A stretch of DNA of 64,000 bases from SURF-55 sp040755195 (GCA_040755195.1 JBFMBL010000011.1:9843-73842), one strand, 5' to 3'; numbered from the stretch's first letter, positions 44,452 through 52,809 are shown. The notes: generated by a model not told the origin, from the sequence alone. Translations and numbers: made by a program.

Positions 44452-45159
44452 TCAAACAGCATTCGAATAAGCTGATTCCGAATCAGAAACCTTTTTCAGA
44501 CTTCCATCTTCAAACCGGTAAACCACATCTGCCTCTTCCGCCACCTCATGCGAATGGCTCACAACAACTACACACTTGTTATATACATGAGCCAGTTCCT
44601 TGAATATTTCTACTATTTCCCTTGCCGTACGCATGTCAAGATTTCCGGTGGGTTCATCCGCAAGTATTACCTCCGTATTACCGGCCAACGCCCGCGCTAT
44701 CGCAACCCTTTGCTGCTGCCCGCCGGAGAGCTGCATGACATTTCGTTTTGCCTCATTCTCCTTGAGCCCAAGATCGTTTAACAACTTCAAAGCCCGTTGT
44801 TTACGTTCACCCTTATATGAACCCGAAAGCTCCATCGCCATGATAACATTTTCCAGCGCCGTCATGTAATTTATGAGATTATAGTTTTGAAAAATCAAAG
44901 AAACATTTTCCCTGCGGTATCTTGTAAGGCCTATCTTCTTAATATCCTGACCACCAAAAAGAACCCTGCCTTTCTGTGGGACGTCCAGGGCTCCGGCGAG
45001 AGCCAAAGACGTAGTTTTTCCGGAACCGGAAGGCCCGACTATTGTATAAAAGACACCTTTTTCGAAAGAAACACTGGCGTTTTTTAGAACATCCACCCGT
45101 TGCCCGCCGTTTGAATAGCCGAACGTAACATCATCAAATTCAAGCACCGCTTCCATCAT
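44452..45159 (-). CDS. ABC transporter ATPase, MacB/LolD-like
   Basis: 235 residues: Walker A VGPSGSGKTT, Q-loop LIFQNYNLINYMTALENV, signature LSGGQQQR, Walker B EVILADEPTGNLD, and switch His in VVVSHSHEVAEEADVVYRFE. This is the ATPase type that works with FtsX-like permeases in export of lipoproteins, peptides or drugs. The permease gene just upstream survives only as its last ~140 codons, so this ATPase may be an orphan unless it works with a permease encoded elsewhere. Confidence 0.9.
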   Translation of the reverse strand: MMEAVLEFDDVTFGYSNGGQRVDVLKNASVSFEKGVFYTIVGPSGSGKTTSLALAGALDVPQKGRVLFGGQDIKKIGLTRYRRENVSLIFQNYNLINYMTALENVIMAMELSGSYKGERKQRALKLLNDLGLKENEAKRNVMQLSGGQQQRVAIARALAGNTEVILADEPTGNLDMRTAREIVEIFKELAHVYNKCVVVVSHSHEVAEEADVVYRFEDGSLKKVSDSESAYSNAV

Positions 45160-45169
45160 ATCAGCCCCC

Positions 45170-45595
45170 TCATAGCGCCTTTGTCAAAATAGCATTCGGT
45201 TTGTAACGCATTACTGTACCGGCCGGCAGTATTGTACCGGCAATTAATATAAGTAAACCCGCGGCTGACATTTGTTCCACCTCTGCGCCGGTGACTTGAA
45301 TACTAAGAGAGTCGATAGGCTGGTAGTTTCGCTCGAACAGCCTTCCGAAGCGGCCCCCTTGCATCTGGGAAAAGCCTCTGCCGGCGCCTGCCGCAATATT
45401 ACTGTCTCCTTGATCCTGTACCACCTGAATCTCACGTTCCAGTAACATATCACCCACACCCTGAGCTATGAATTTTCCGCTGAACACCGACAAGCCGAAA
45501 GCCACTACAGCAACCACCAGTACTTCCGCCAGATACTGGGTAATAATTTTCACCTTTCCTTCGCCCATTGACAAAAGCACGCCTGTTTCATACAT
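45170..45595 (-). pseudogene. FtsX-like ABC permease, C-terminal remnant
   Basis: About 141 codons matching only the end of an FtsX/MacB permease. It opens with MYETGVLLSMGEGKVKIITQ, which in intact proteins follows a long N-terminal part, and keeps two hydrophobic helices (LAEVLVVAVVAFGLSVFSG; AAGLLILIAGTILPAGTV) plus the usual final RYKPNAIL. The large extracellular domain and first membrane segments are missing; the preceding sequence belongs to an unrelated L,D-transpeptidase. I read it as a deletion or rearrangement product that left the ATPase gene intact. Confidence 0.75.
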
Positions 45596-45620
45596 TCTCC
45601 TGTAACAGTCACATCGGGTA

Positions 45621-46124
45621 TTACAAAATCACCGCCTGAATAACTACAGGAGTACCAACGGAAACATAGTCATAAATTTCATTTACATCTGCATTAGCCA
45701 GCCCCACGCACCCCCAGGTCCAATCGCCGGGTCCGTTGGTATCATTGCCTCCATGAATTCCGATCCCACCTCCAAGAGGAGTATACTGAGGCGGAATTTG
45801 CCCGCTGTTTGTGGCACCGACTATGTAATCATAAGTCGCCTGGTCTATCAAACCCGAATTCAAACCCCGCCGGGCGTCATCAATGTTTGGGTAACTGAGC
45901 CGCATCCACCTGGTACCGAGATATTGGTCCGGCGGCGAAAATACCGATTTTTCAGCGATATAGAAAGATCCCTCCGGCGTTTTATGATCCCCCGCCACCT
46001 GTTTATCCTCCAGTCCGCTGTCTCCGATTTCCACCTGGTATGACTTGAGCGGGGTCGCACCCGAATACAGGGTCAATAGGCGGCCGGTTTTGTTTACGAC
46101 TATCTTCAGATTGGGAACCGGCAC
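45621..46124 (-). CDS. L,D-transpeptidase (YkuD) domain protein
   Basis: 167 residues from GTG 46124. The catalytic motif IGIHGGNDTNGPGDWTWGCV has the His and nucleophile Cys; KIVVNKTGRLLTLYSGATPL and GDHKTPEGSFYIAEK are family segments. Such enzymes cross-link peptidoglycan or attach proteins to it. No signal peptide is present. The same frame is open upstream to a TAA at about 46185, beyond which it continues as a LysM-like end (VVYPGQTLQIPG), so this may be the catalytic half of a LysM-YkuD protein cut by a nonsense codon. Confidence 0.85.
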   Translation of the reverse strand: MPVPNLKIVVNKTGRLLTLYSGATPLKSYQVEIGDSGLEDKQVAGDHKTPEGSFYIAEKSVFSPPDQYLGTRWMRLSYPNIDDARRGLNSGLIDQATYDYIVGATNSGQIPPQYTPLGGGIGIHGGNDTNGPGDWTWGCVGLANADVNEIYDYVSVGTPVVIQAVIL

Positions 46125-46184
46125 GGAAATCCCCTTTTCCTGCAGAATTGATGCCAGCGGCTGACCGGAGGTTTCATCCTTGTT

Positions 46185-46480
46185 TTAGTACTGACCTTCA
46201 TTATTCGAACCTGCCGGTTCCGGTTTCACGCCGGGAATCTGCAGGGTTTGCCCGGGATAAACAACATCAATTTCCAACCCGTCAAAAGACTTAACACCTC
46301 TATTGCCTTCAACACGCCTCAACAAGGCCTGAACCCTGGCAGCCAGTATTTTAAAGACTGAACGGTTTTGCAATATACTCGTCCGCGCCGAGGTCAAAGC
46401 CGAAAAGCTCACGGATTCTTCTCCTCTTGCAGTCAGAATGATAATGGGAATTCCATCTCCAAAGCAATGGCAATTGCCGG
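46185..46480 (-). pseudogene. Fused remnants of a response regulator and a LysM domain
   Basis: On the minus strand one frame gives GIPIIILTARGEE and another gives FGFDLGADEYIAKPFS then VFKILAARVQALLRRV, the middle and end of an OmpR-type receiver domain with frameshifts. It runs directly into GLEIDVVYPGQTLQIPGVKP, which looks like the end of a LysM repeat, and stops at TAA 46185. The following L,D-transpeptidase frame is in phase. It appears to be a junction of two decayed genes. Confidence 0.6.
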
Positions 46481-46584
46481 AACAGATACAAGCAGTATTA
46501 CCCGCTTCTTTAGTGTATACAATAACCGGCTTTTAAAAAGCCGGCGGAATCCCTCATTTGAGACTGAAGAAAAGTGACTCCTTG

Positions 46585-46803
46585 TGGTAAAATTGTTGCA
46601 TAGTAAGCGACGAATGGAAGTTCAACATCAAGGTTGAAGAAGTACTGCTATCCGATGCTCCGCCGTTTAGACCGGCGATCACTGCCAGCCGTGGCGCGGC
46701 ACCGGAACAGTACCCGGATTTCTGGGAAGAAGAGGAAGACAACGGTTTTGAATATACCTTAAACGGCGAACCGCCCAATAACCGCAAACCCTTGATACAC
46801 TAA
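46585..46803 (+). other. Open frame without start codon, possible gene remnant
   Basis: An open frame of about 70 codons ends with TAA 46803. It reads WKFNIKVEEVLLSDAPPFRP near the beginning, then EQYPDFWEEEEDNGFEY, and ends NNRKPLIH. No ATG, GTG or TTG start is available, and I do not recognise the family. Two GC hairpins follow (46820-46850: GCCGGAGAAACCGGC and GGGGTTAAAAGCCCC). It may be the tail of a deleted gene. Otherwise 46481-47003 is empty apart from a promoter at its end. Confidence 0.3.
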
Positions 46804-46943
46804 TGGTTGTACGGCGGCCTTTAGCCGGAGAAACCGGCGGGGGTTAAAAGCCCCGACCGTAAATGCTCAGTAAACCCCACAGGTATTTTTTGACGGAATG
46901 CGGTTAGAAGTATGCATGTCACGAATTGAAAGATATGGGATAT

Positions 46944-46971
46944 TTGTTAACCACGTGCTCCGTTGTATACT
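46944..46971 (+). promoter_or_regulatory. Promoter for the 47.0 kb two-gene module
   Basis: TTGTTA, 16-base spacer, TATACT, with an overlapping TATAAT just downstream; about 33 bases before ATG 47004. Confidence 0.6.
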
Positions 46972-47003
46972 ATAATCATAAAGAAGAGAGTAGGAGAAGC
47001 CGA

Positions 47004-47219
47004 ATGAAAATTATCGGTAGGAGAGACCCTGAGAAGCCCGTGCCCTTTGTGGAATACTGGAACACTTTTGTTGAGTTTTCTTTGGCGCTTCACGGTGGGG
47101 GATTTCCCATACCGCGGGGCGTTTGGCGTTTCAGGAATTTTGAGGAGGCAAAAGAATGGGAGGACCGGATGCTCCTGGGGGAGAAACCCGCAGCAGGCCC
47201 CCCGCTAAAGAGGATCTGA
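47004..47219 (+). CDS. Small partner of a nucleotidyltransferase
   Basis: 71 residues from ATG 47004, after TAGGAGAAG. The protein is charged, with FVEYWNTFVEFSLALHGGGF and VWRFRNFEEAKEWEDRMLLG. I do not know a named family, but short proteins ending in a 'RFRNFEEA'-like helix are often found immediately before nucleotidyltransferase genes in thermophiles and Firmicutes. It overlaps the next gene by 64 bases. It may be an antitoxin or adaptor of a toxin-antitoxin-like pair; this is inference from gene order. Confidence 0.6.
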   Translation: MKIIGRRDPEKPVPFVEYWNTFVEFSLALHGGGFPIPRGVWRFRNFEEAKEWEDRMLLGEKPAAGPPLKRI

Positions 47220-47656
47220 AAAACATCTGTAAAAGGTTCAGGGAGTTAGGCGTAAAGTACATCCTCGTCGGAGGAGTAGCCGTCAACCTTTACGGCAGGC
47301 CCAGGATGACACATGACATTGATTTCCTGGTCGATCCTTCGCCGGAAAATATTAAGAAAGCAAAAGAGGCTTTAATGGTACTTGAAGACGGAGCAGCGCG
47401 CGACTTGCGGCCGGATGACCTGGAAAAATACGGAGTAGTTAGAATCGCGGACGAGGTTGTAGTGGATTTGATTGGCAAAATCGGTGACGTCAACACGGAT
47501 AACGCGGGAACTGTTTACTTTGACCTGGAGGGTGAGCGGATAGTTGTCGCCGATCTTGACACCTTGATTGAAACAAAAAAGGGTTTGAGGGAACGGGACA
47601 AAGAGGACCTTTTTTTCTTATTACTGAAAAGGCAAAAAATCACCCCAAATACCTAA
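47156..47656 (+). CDS. AbiEii-like nucleotidyltransferase
   Basis: 166 residues from ATG 47156; GAGGAGG at 47142-47148, inside the previous gene, supports the start. The fold is seen in YILVGGVAVNLYGRPRMTHD followed by IDFLVD, where the Asp pair of the nucleotidyltransferase active site lies, then EVVVDLIGKIGD and VADLDTLIETKKGLRERDKE. Proteins of this type act in AbiE-type toxin-antitoxin systems or modify RNA or proteins with nucleotides. The small gene before it is the likely partner. Confidence 0.78.
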   Translation: MGGPDAPGGETRSRPPAKEDLKNICKRFRELGVKYILVGGVAVNLYGRPRMTHDIDFLVDPSPENIKKAKEALMVLEDGAARDLRPDDLEKYGVVRIADEVVVDLIGKIGDVNTDNAGTVYFDLEGERIVVADLDTLIETKKGLRERDKEDLFFLLLKRQKITPNT

Positions 47657-48040
47657 TTTTAAGGTTCATTCAGGATGGTATAAAAAGATATAAATCAAAT
47701 CCTTGAACCATACGGAAATAATTCAGCGCTTAGAAATCTGAAACATCAAGGCTACCCGCCGGAAACGCTGCGCTTATTCCCGCCCAACTTTGCTCGATCC
47801 TCAGATTTGTTCAGTATAAGGTAACTCCGCTGCAACTCCTTTCAAAGCCGCAGAAATAAAGGCCGAACCGCGGGTTATAGCGCGATTCGGCGCGGGTGAG
47901 CAAACCTGTAAGCCGAGTTCTCCGGAAGAAACACCCAAGGGTCTCTTAGCGCACGTCTTCAAGGAGTTACAAGGGTTTAAGGGTCCGCATGCCGTGCGGG
48001 CCCGCAAAAATCTACATTCACCAAACCTTGGAGGTGTGTT
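47657..48040. other. Gene-free stretch before the xerC fragment
   Basis: No credible reading frame or RNA gene was found. A GTAAGCCGAGTTCT stretch at 47.91 kb resembles the complement of an rnpB 3' end, but no rnpB body adjoins it. Confidence 0.4.
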
Positions 48041-48160
48041 ATGTCGCAGTTACCTGAAATTATCCGCGAGTTCCTGCGTTACCTGCGGGTGGAGAAAAAC
48101 GCCTCCCCCCTCACCCTGGCGGCCTACCGTTCGGACATCAAGCCCCTCGATGATCCATAG
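48041..48160 (+). pseudogene. Tyrosine recombinase (XerC/D) N-terminal fragment
   Basis: 39 codons from ATG 48041, with TTGGAGGTG upstream. The sequence IREFLRYLRVEKNASPLTLA followed by AYRSDI is the beginning of the SAM-like DNA-binding domain of Xer/phage integrases. It stops at 48158 after DIKPLDDP; the catalytic domain is absent. It is evidently cut off by a rearrangement, and is a sign that this accessory region was once mobile. Confidence 0.75.
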
Positions 48161-48312
48161 CCTAAGCGCAAGGATTGGCGGCGTCAGTTAGAACATCACT
48201 GATAACCACGGTCGCCGTGCTTCATCCGGAGAAAAGGGTTACAGGATCATCGGACAGCGACCTGAAGAAACCCTTTTGCTCCATGATAACGTAGCCAACA
48301 CTGCCGGATAGA

Positions 48313-48340
48313 TTGACTTTGAAATTGACAATGTTATAAT
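48313..48340 (+). promoter_or_regulatory. Promoter for the MNT/HEPN pair
   Basis: TTGACT, 16-base spacer, TATAAT, 38 bases before ATG 48379. A second TTGACA overlaps the spacer. Confidence 0.7.
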
Positions 48341-48378
48341 AGTAAATAGTTGGTAGTTGACTTTTTGAGGGGTTAGCT

Positions 48379-48672
48379 ATGGGCGGTATTAACGAACAAC
48401 TAACAATTAAACGCGAAGAAGTTCTGCGTATAGCTGCGCGGCATGGCGCTTATAATGTTCGTATTTTCGGCTCAACGGCGCGAGGTGAAGCCGGGCCGGG
48501 TAGCGACGTGGACTTTGTGGTAGATCTGGAGCCCGATCGAAGCCTCTTTGATCTCGGCGGCTTGTTGATGGATCTGCAGGCTCTATTGGGATGTAAGGTT
48601 GACGTGGTAACGGAGCAGGGATTGCACTGGTACATTCGCGATCAAATCTTGGCGGAGGCTAAGCAGTTATGA
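48379..48672 (+). CDS. mntA: MNT-type nucleotidyltransferase antitoxin (MntA-like)
   Basis: 97 residues after GAGGGG. The minimal nucleotidyltransferase motif VRIFGSTARGEAGPGSDVDF is complete, with the metal-binding Asp pair in SDVDF and a third Asp in KVDVV. In MntA-HepT systems this enzyme adds AMP to the HEPN toxin and silences it. The stop overlaps the start of the HEPN gene by 4 bases, the usual gene order for type VII toxin-antitoxin pairs. Confidence 0.9.
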   Translation: MGGINEQLTIKREEVLRIAARHGAYNVRIFGSTARGEAGPGSDVDFVVDLEPDRSLFDLGGLLMDLQALLGCKVDVVTEQGLHWYIRDQILAEAKQL

Positions 48673-48995
48673 AGGACGATAAACTTTATCTGGTCCATAT
48701 TAGCGAATGTATTGGGCGCATTGAGAAATATGTTGTGGACGGCAAAGAGGTATTTATGACCTCGACGCTCATTCAGGATGCGGTGCTACGCAACCTGCAA
48801 ACCTTAGCAGAATCAACACAGCGTCTTTCCGGTGCTTCAAAAGCGGCCCATCCGGAAGTTGATTGGTATAAAATCTCGGGTTTTCGGAATGTACTGGTTC
48901 ATGATTATTTAGGTGTGGATTTGGAGAGAGTTTGGAAAGTGATTGAGCGTGATTTGCCAGGTTTAAAACGTTCAATTATTTCTATGCTGAAGTAG
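48669..48995 (+). CDS. hepT: HEPN (DUF86) toxin, HepT-like
   Basis: 108 residues, all-helical. The HEPN RNase motif R-x4-6-H is in GFRNVLVHDYLGVDLERVW, and the following Tyr is the residue that partner MntA enzymes modify. LIQDAVLRNLQTLAESTQRL is a typical HEPN helix. It is expected to cut RNA when not adenylylated. Translationally coupled to the preceding mntA-like gene. Confidence 0.9.
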   Translation: MKDDKLYLVHISECIGRIEKYVVDGKEVFMTSTLIQDAVLRNLQTLAESTQRLSGASKAAHPEVDWYKISGFRNVLVHDYLGVDLERVWKVIERDLPGLKRSIISMLK

Positions 48996-49154
48996 CGAAC
49001 CCGCAGGTCCCTTTGCTGCACAGGTAAAGTGGCAAAATGAACGACGCACAAGAATATGGAGTGTTTTTAAAAATCCGGTCTGTCGACTCTTTTGGGGTCT
49101 CTGCCGGTGAACCTTTCGGCGTGCCCGTAGTCCATAAACTACCGGCACACGGGT

Positions 49155-50342
49155 TTACCGAAGAAACGTGTAAGGATCCTTTATATCTACTTTCTTCCCT
49201 TCGGGCTCGGCATGTCTTCTTCTACCCAACACCGGATCATTCCTGGCCACTATAGGATCAAACCAATCTGCCTTGTCCCTGGCCCAGGCAAGCCATTCAA
49301 TCATCCGTAACCGTTTTTCCTCGTCCGCTTCGTTGTGAAGTCCCGCTTCTATAGCTGCAATATACTCCCGGATAATACAGGCTGTATGCCAATCCGTGGC
49401 TGCATTCTCTAAGGCTGCAACTCTTTCGAACTCTTCTTGCTGGCGTAAAGCGCGTTGATACCTGCGTTCTGCTTCCTCTTGCCGGCGCCGTTCTTCCCGT
49501 TCACGATCCTCGCGGGCCACACGGATCCTCTCCGATGTCTCAAACAACTCAACAATGGCATCGCCTAACAGTGAATCCAGAGTCCTAGTTTTAGTGTCTC
49601 GGAAGTTTCTGCGCTTGGCATATCGGTCGTCCAAAAAAAGCGTGAGTCCGTCGGACTCCTTCATGATGATCCGTATCTTTTCGCTTCGGACAAGGGCGTA
49701 AGTATTGCCGTCACGTCCGTCTACAACGACCGTACAATCCAGTGATTCCAGCGTTCGTACGAATGCATCCATCAAACGGTATGCCCGATGCATGGAGTCG
49801 CCTGACACACGTAGCTCGAGTACGTGCTTATCGGGTTCTTGCTTGTTTCTGTGACTTAAATAAGAAAGCCCGCTTCCATAGAAATCATACCTTTTCCTTT
49901 CACGTTCCCGCTTTTTTCTAAGCGCCATTTCATCACGGTGTTCGACAATCAGAGAGTGGGGTCGCCGTAACTGTTCGCTAATCTCGATGCTCGCACAGAC
50001 ATCCAATATTTTCTGGCGTTCAGCTTCATCAAAGAAAGTAAGTATCGCTTTCCCACCATCTGCTGTTTTCTCTGTACCGATTATTGACACCTCGGAGCGG
50101 TTACCGTAGATAATTTTGGGGCCTTTATGGGGTGGGAGAGGAGTTTTTTTCATCTTCCCACCGGCACGAAGCTTCGCCCAGTAACCACGAGGAGGTACAG
50201 GGATGTTCATTCGTTTACACACCTTGCGCAACGCGACATTTGATACACCATAGCGTTTGGACACAATGGTCACAGGCTCAGCCCAGACTTCTTTATAGAG
50301 TTTTTCGCGTTCATACACATTTTCAGCCAATTCTTGCACCAC
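49155..50342 (-). CDS. Uncharacterised protein with N-terminal HTH-like domain and coiled coil
   Basis: 395 residues. The start, REKLYKEVWAEPVTIVSKRY then GVSNVALRKVCKRMNIPVPP and RGYWAKL, recurs in a group of uncharacterised bacterial proteins and resembles a helix-turn-helix. The middle (residues ~160-260) is mixed alpha/beta. Residues ~275-320 are a highly charged coiled coil rich in Arg/Glu (REDREREERRRQEEAERRYQ). A C-terminal helical region ends WARDKADWFDPIVARNDPVL. No catalytic motif is recognised. Such proteins often occur singly in accessory regions; a DNA-binding or defence-related role is conceivable but unsupported. Confidence 0.7.
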   Translation of the reverse strand: MVQELAENVYEREKLYKEVWAEPVTIVSKRYGVSNVALRKVCKRMNIPVPPRGYWAKLRAGGKMKKTPLPPHKGPKIIYGNRSEVSIIGTEKTADGGKAILTFFDEAERQKILDVCASIEISEQLRRPHSLIVEHRDEMALRKKRERERKRYDFYGSGLSYLSHRNKQEPDKHVLELRVSGDSMHRAYRLMDAFVRTLESLDCTVVVDGRDGNTYALVRSEKIRIIMKESDGLTLFLDDRYAKRRNFRDTKTRTLDSLLGDAIVELFETSERIRVAREDREREERRRQEEAERRYQRALRQQEEFERVAALENAATDWHTACIIREYIAAIEAGLHNEADEEKRLRMIEWLAWARDKADWFDPIVARNDPVLGRRRHAEPEGKKVDIKDPYTFLR

Positions 50343-50505
50343 CTTCTTTAACTAGGCGATATACTCAGCTACACTCCGCTTTCTCTTACGTCGATTTCCT
50401 ACAATTGTAGCAAAGTAAGGGGGCTTGAAAAAGCCGAAAAAGATCCTTTATGCTTTAAGGTAATTGTGTTCCAGGTTTTTCCATGACATCTTCCATCGGT
50501 TTCGG

Positions 50506-51888
50506 TTAAAAAGAAACAGTTCGCGTCTCCTGGTCCCAGTTCGGCTTCAGGCCCAAGTTCTCGGAGACAAAGCGCAGGGGTATGAATGTCCTCCCGTTCC
50601 GCACCTCCGGGGCCACCTGCAGGGGGACCACCTGCCCGTCCACCACAGCCTCTTTCCCGCCGCTGCGCAGGACCACCTCACGCCCGTTCAACAGGACCGT
50701 AGCCTTTCGCTCCCGCTGGTCCCAGAATACGGTTGCACCGAGGTGCTCAAGAACGCCGCGCACCGGCACCATCGTCGTCCCCGGCCTCGAGAGATAACCG
50801 TTCACCGGCAGGAGTGTACCGCCAACGCGGATGCGAACGCTATCCTCCCCGTCAACCGTGACGACAATACAGTTTGAGAGCTTACGACCCGGGCGCACCT
50901 TGTACTCCCCGCTGTAATAGAGCCCGCACGAAGCGTTGCCGTCCAACCCGATCGCGTCCCTGAGCCCGAGCTTCTGCACCGTCCGGGCCATCTCGGCCAT
51001 GGTCACGCCGGAAACCGTGCCCATCGTAAGCGTGCCGTCAGGTTTGACGCCGATGAAGCTCCAGGAAGCCTTCGTGAAGAACTTGGGCTCTTTCATCTGG
51101 TCGGCGGCCAGGTCGAGAACGTCTTTGCCGTCGCGCACCAGGAGCGGGCCCGCCTGGACGATGTGCCGGACGTCATCCCAGTCCAGCCGGTTCCCTTTTT
51201 CGTCGGCGAAAGTGTACCGCAGCTGCACCGAATCCCCTACGGCGAACCGGGAGGCTATCTCCCCCGCGCCCCGGCCGAACCCGATAACGTAGCCGTCGGA
51301 TGGGATCTGCACGGGGCCCGCCTGTATCGCAGCCACCCTGCCCTGCCGTATGGTGACAGTCGTGCCGGCAGGCGCCTGTATCGCCTGACCGAAGCTGGGT
51401 GTGAAGATAACCACGGCCTGCGGGTCTTCGACGTTCCGGTTGACGTCCCAGGCGTACCAGTTATTCGGCCACGTTTCGATGCCGTTGATACCGCCTTCTA
51501 TCCTCACGCGCAGCCGCGCCACCTTCACCCTGCCGTCCGCCGTGATGCCGACAGCCCCGCCGGCGTTCCCCGCCCGGTACAGCACCCCGTCAGCCATAAT
51601 AGTGCCCCACGAGGTCATGTCGCTGTATGCGTTGAAGAAGGTGCCGTTCACCGCCGCTAAGGCGCCTGAGGCCTTCGCCATCGACGCAAGGTCGGCGGTC
51701 TGCCCTGTCCTGCCGTTCGCCAGCATAGGCCGTATCTGAACCCCGGGACTGGAGAGGTCGACGTTTACCATGCTGATCGGATGGCCGTCAACTTCGACGG
51801 CATAAAAAGAAGCCGGCACACCGGCCGATGCGGGTGTGCCGGGGAAAAACATGAATAGAGCTATAACGATTGAAAGCAACTGTCTCAA
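50506..51888 (-). CDS. Secreted phosphodiester glycosidase (NAGPA) with stalk domain
   Basis: 460 residues. A signal peptide ends near PASAG. Residues ~25-340 are the NAGPA/phosphodiester glycosidase domain: LAAVNGTFFNAYSDMTSWGT, VRHIVQAGPLLVRDGKD, GVKPDGTLTMGTVSGVTMAE and GLRDAIGLDGNASCGLYYSG. Residues ~355-460 are a copper-amine-oxidase N-terminal stalk domain (TTMVPVRGVLEHLGATVFWD; GRTFIPLRFVSENLGLKPNW). It probably trims phosphodiester-linked sugars of cell envelope polymers. It is free-standing; about 50 bases before the next gene on the same strand. Confidence 0.88.
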   Translation of the reverse strand: MRQLLSIVIALFMFFPGTPASAGVPASFYAVEVDGHPISMVNVDLSSPGVQIRPMLANGRTGQTADLASMAKASGALAAVNGTFFNAYSDMTSWGTIMADGVLYRAGNAGGAVGITADGRVKVARLRVRIEGGINGIETWPNNWYAWDVNRNVEDPQAVVIFTPSFGQAIQAPAGTTVTIRQGRVAAIQAGPVQIPSDGYVIGFGRGAGEIASRFAVGDSVQLRYTFADEKGNRLDWDDVRHIVQAGPLLVRDGKDVLDLAADQMKEPKFFTKASWSFIGVKPDGTLTMGTVSGVTMAEMARTVQKLGLRDAIGLDGNASCGLYYSGEYKVRPGRKLSNCIVVTVDGEDSVRIRVGGTLLPVNGYLSRPGTTMVPVRGVLEHLGATVFWDQRERKATVLLNGREVVLRSGGKEAVVDGQVVPLQVAPEVRNGRTFIPLRFVSENLGLKPNWDQETRTVSF

Positions 51889-51943
51889 GATACTCCCCCT
51901 CTCAATCCTTTTTGCTGCTGCCTGACGTCCACAACTTTACCTT

Positions 51944-52315
51944 TCATACGCCGCGGGACTCGCAGCTATCTCCGCCGTTTTCGGCTAATGGGGCATCAAC
52001 CTGATAACCGAAATGGGATTCTTTTTTGTGTATTTTTTTCCAGAAATCATGCACGTCGCACATCTCCAAAACCCACAGCAAGGCACGGATCACCAGGAAG
52101 ATCATCCCTCCCACTATTGCACAGAGAAGTATAACTCCACCCAGGAGACCCATTACCGGACTGACCACCGCGGCCTCGCACCCGTTAGCCGGGACTTCCC
52201 ACGGTTCGACCTGCTCTCCGGTGTACGGGTCTTCGCCGTAATTTTCTATCCAATTTTCTCTGAACGCCCTGCCGCTGATAACGTTTCTCGCGTATTCGTC
52301 CGCCGTCCAACTCAT
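51944..52315 (-). CDS. Small membrane protein of unknown function
   Basis: 123 residues. A polar N-terminal part with several acidic and aromatic residues (NWIENYGEDPYTGEQVEPWE) is followed by one long or two short hydrophobic segments (AVVSPVMGLLGGVILLCAIV; MIFLVIRALLWVLEMCDV) and a His/Lys-rich tail. No family recognised. The composition and a ribosome-binding-like GAAAGGGG upstream suggest a real gene, but nothing points to a role. Confidence 0.55.
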   Translation of the reverse strand: MSWTADEYARNVISGRAFRENWIENYGEDPYTGEQVEPWEVPANGCEAAVVSPVMGLLGGVILLCAIVGGMIFLVIRALLWVLEMCDVHDFWKKIHKKESHFGYQVDAPLAENGGDSCESRGV

Positions 52316-52398
52316 TATATTTCAGCCCCTTTCTTAGCTACTCCACCCTACTCTGTTATATCAGCTATCTCGAAGAATCCCGTCTCAGATAATACACG

Positions 52399-52809
52399 CT
52401 ATACCGCGGTGTCTATAGCAACTATTTGGCGACACAAGGCGTCGGCCTGCTTGTTCAGATACCGCGGCAGCCATACAAACTCAATATTAAGTTGACATCC
52501 TACAAGGATCGCCAGTATACCCCGGATAGCTCTCTTGTAGTTGGGATTGCGGCACTTCCCACCGTTTAAATACAGTACGGCCGCCAGACTATCAGAATAT
52601 AGAATGACGTCCGAAATGCCACGTTTAGCTGCATATGCAACTGCCAATTTGATCGCCTCTAACTCGCCCTGAAGCGAATCAATAACCGAGATTCGCCACG
52701 CCTTCGCACTGAGTACAGCTCCGTTGCCGGCCTGGACAACAAACCCGACATAGCAAGGGCTCCCTGCCCGTAAAGGGCGAAAACAACAATCACAATATAT
52801 ACGAATCAA
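52399..52809 (-). CDS. RNase H-like fold protein
   Basis: 136 residues. IYCDCCFRPLRAG at the start (Asp6), GELEAIKLAVAYAAKRG (Glu), DVILYSDSLAAVLYLNG (Asp) and WLPRYLNKQADALCRQ (C-terminal Asp) follow the acidic-residue order of RNase HI and the RNase H-like domains of plant and bacterial 'rvt-like' proteins. The four acidic positions appear preserved, so RNA/DNA hybrid cleavage is possible. There is no fused reverse transcriptase and no obvious partner gene. Confidence 0.72.
   Translation of the reverse strand: MIRIYCDCCFRPLRAGSPCYVGFVVQAGNGAVLSAKAWRISVIDSLQGELEAIKLAVAYAAKRGISDVILYSDSLAAVLYLNGGKCRNPNYKRAIRGILAILVGCQLNIEFVWLPRYLNKQADALCRQIVAIDTAV

Noticed and set aside
44388..44455. tRNA-like text (GCGTGGCCGAGTCAGGCTTC, then a GGGATTCGTCCC stem)
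   Set aside because: The D-arm-like start is not followed by an anticodon arm, variable loop or matching acceptor stem; the second stem is a plain GC hairpin.
45170..45595. Independent small membrane protein
   Set aside because: The sequence matches only the C-terminal section of FtsX-like permeases and lies directly beside its ATPase, so a truncated permease is the simpler reading.
46805..46910. IS200/IS605 (TnpB) right end or omega RNA
   Set aside because: Two GC hairpins are present, but no tnpA or tnpB coding sequence precedes them, and the adjacent open frame does not look like TnpB.
47890..48000. Possible RNase P RNA 3' end on the minus strand (AGAACTCGGCTTACAGG)
   Set aside because: Only about 17 bases resemble rnpB; none of the conserved rnpB core lies next to it.
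49037..49255. 72-codon plus-strand frame after the HEPN gene
   Set aside because: Half of it overlaps the well-supported minus-strand gene at 49155-50342, there is no clear ribosome binding site, and the composition is not protein-like.
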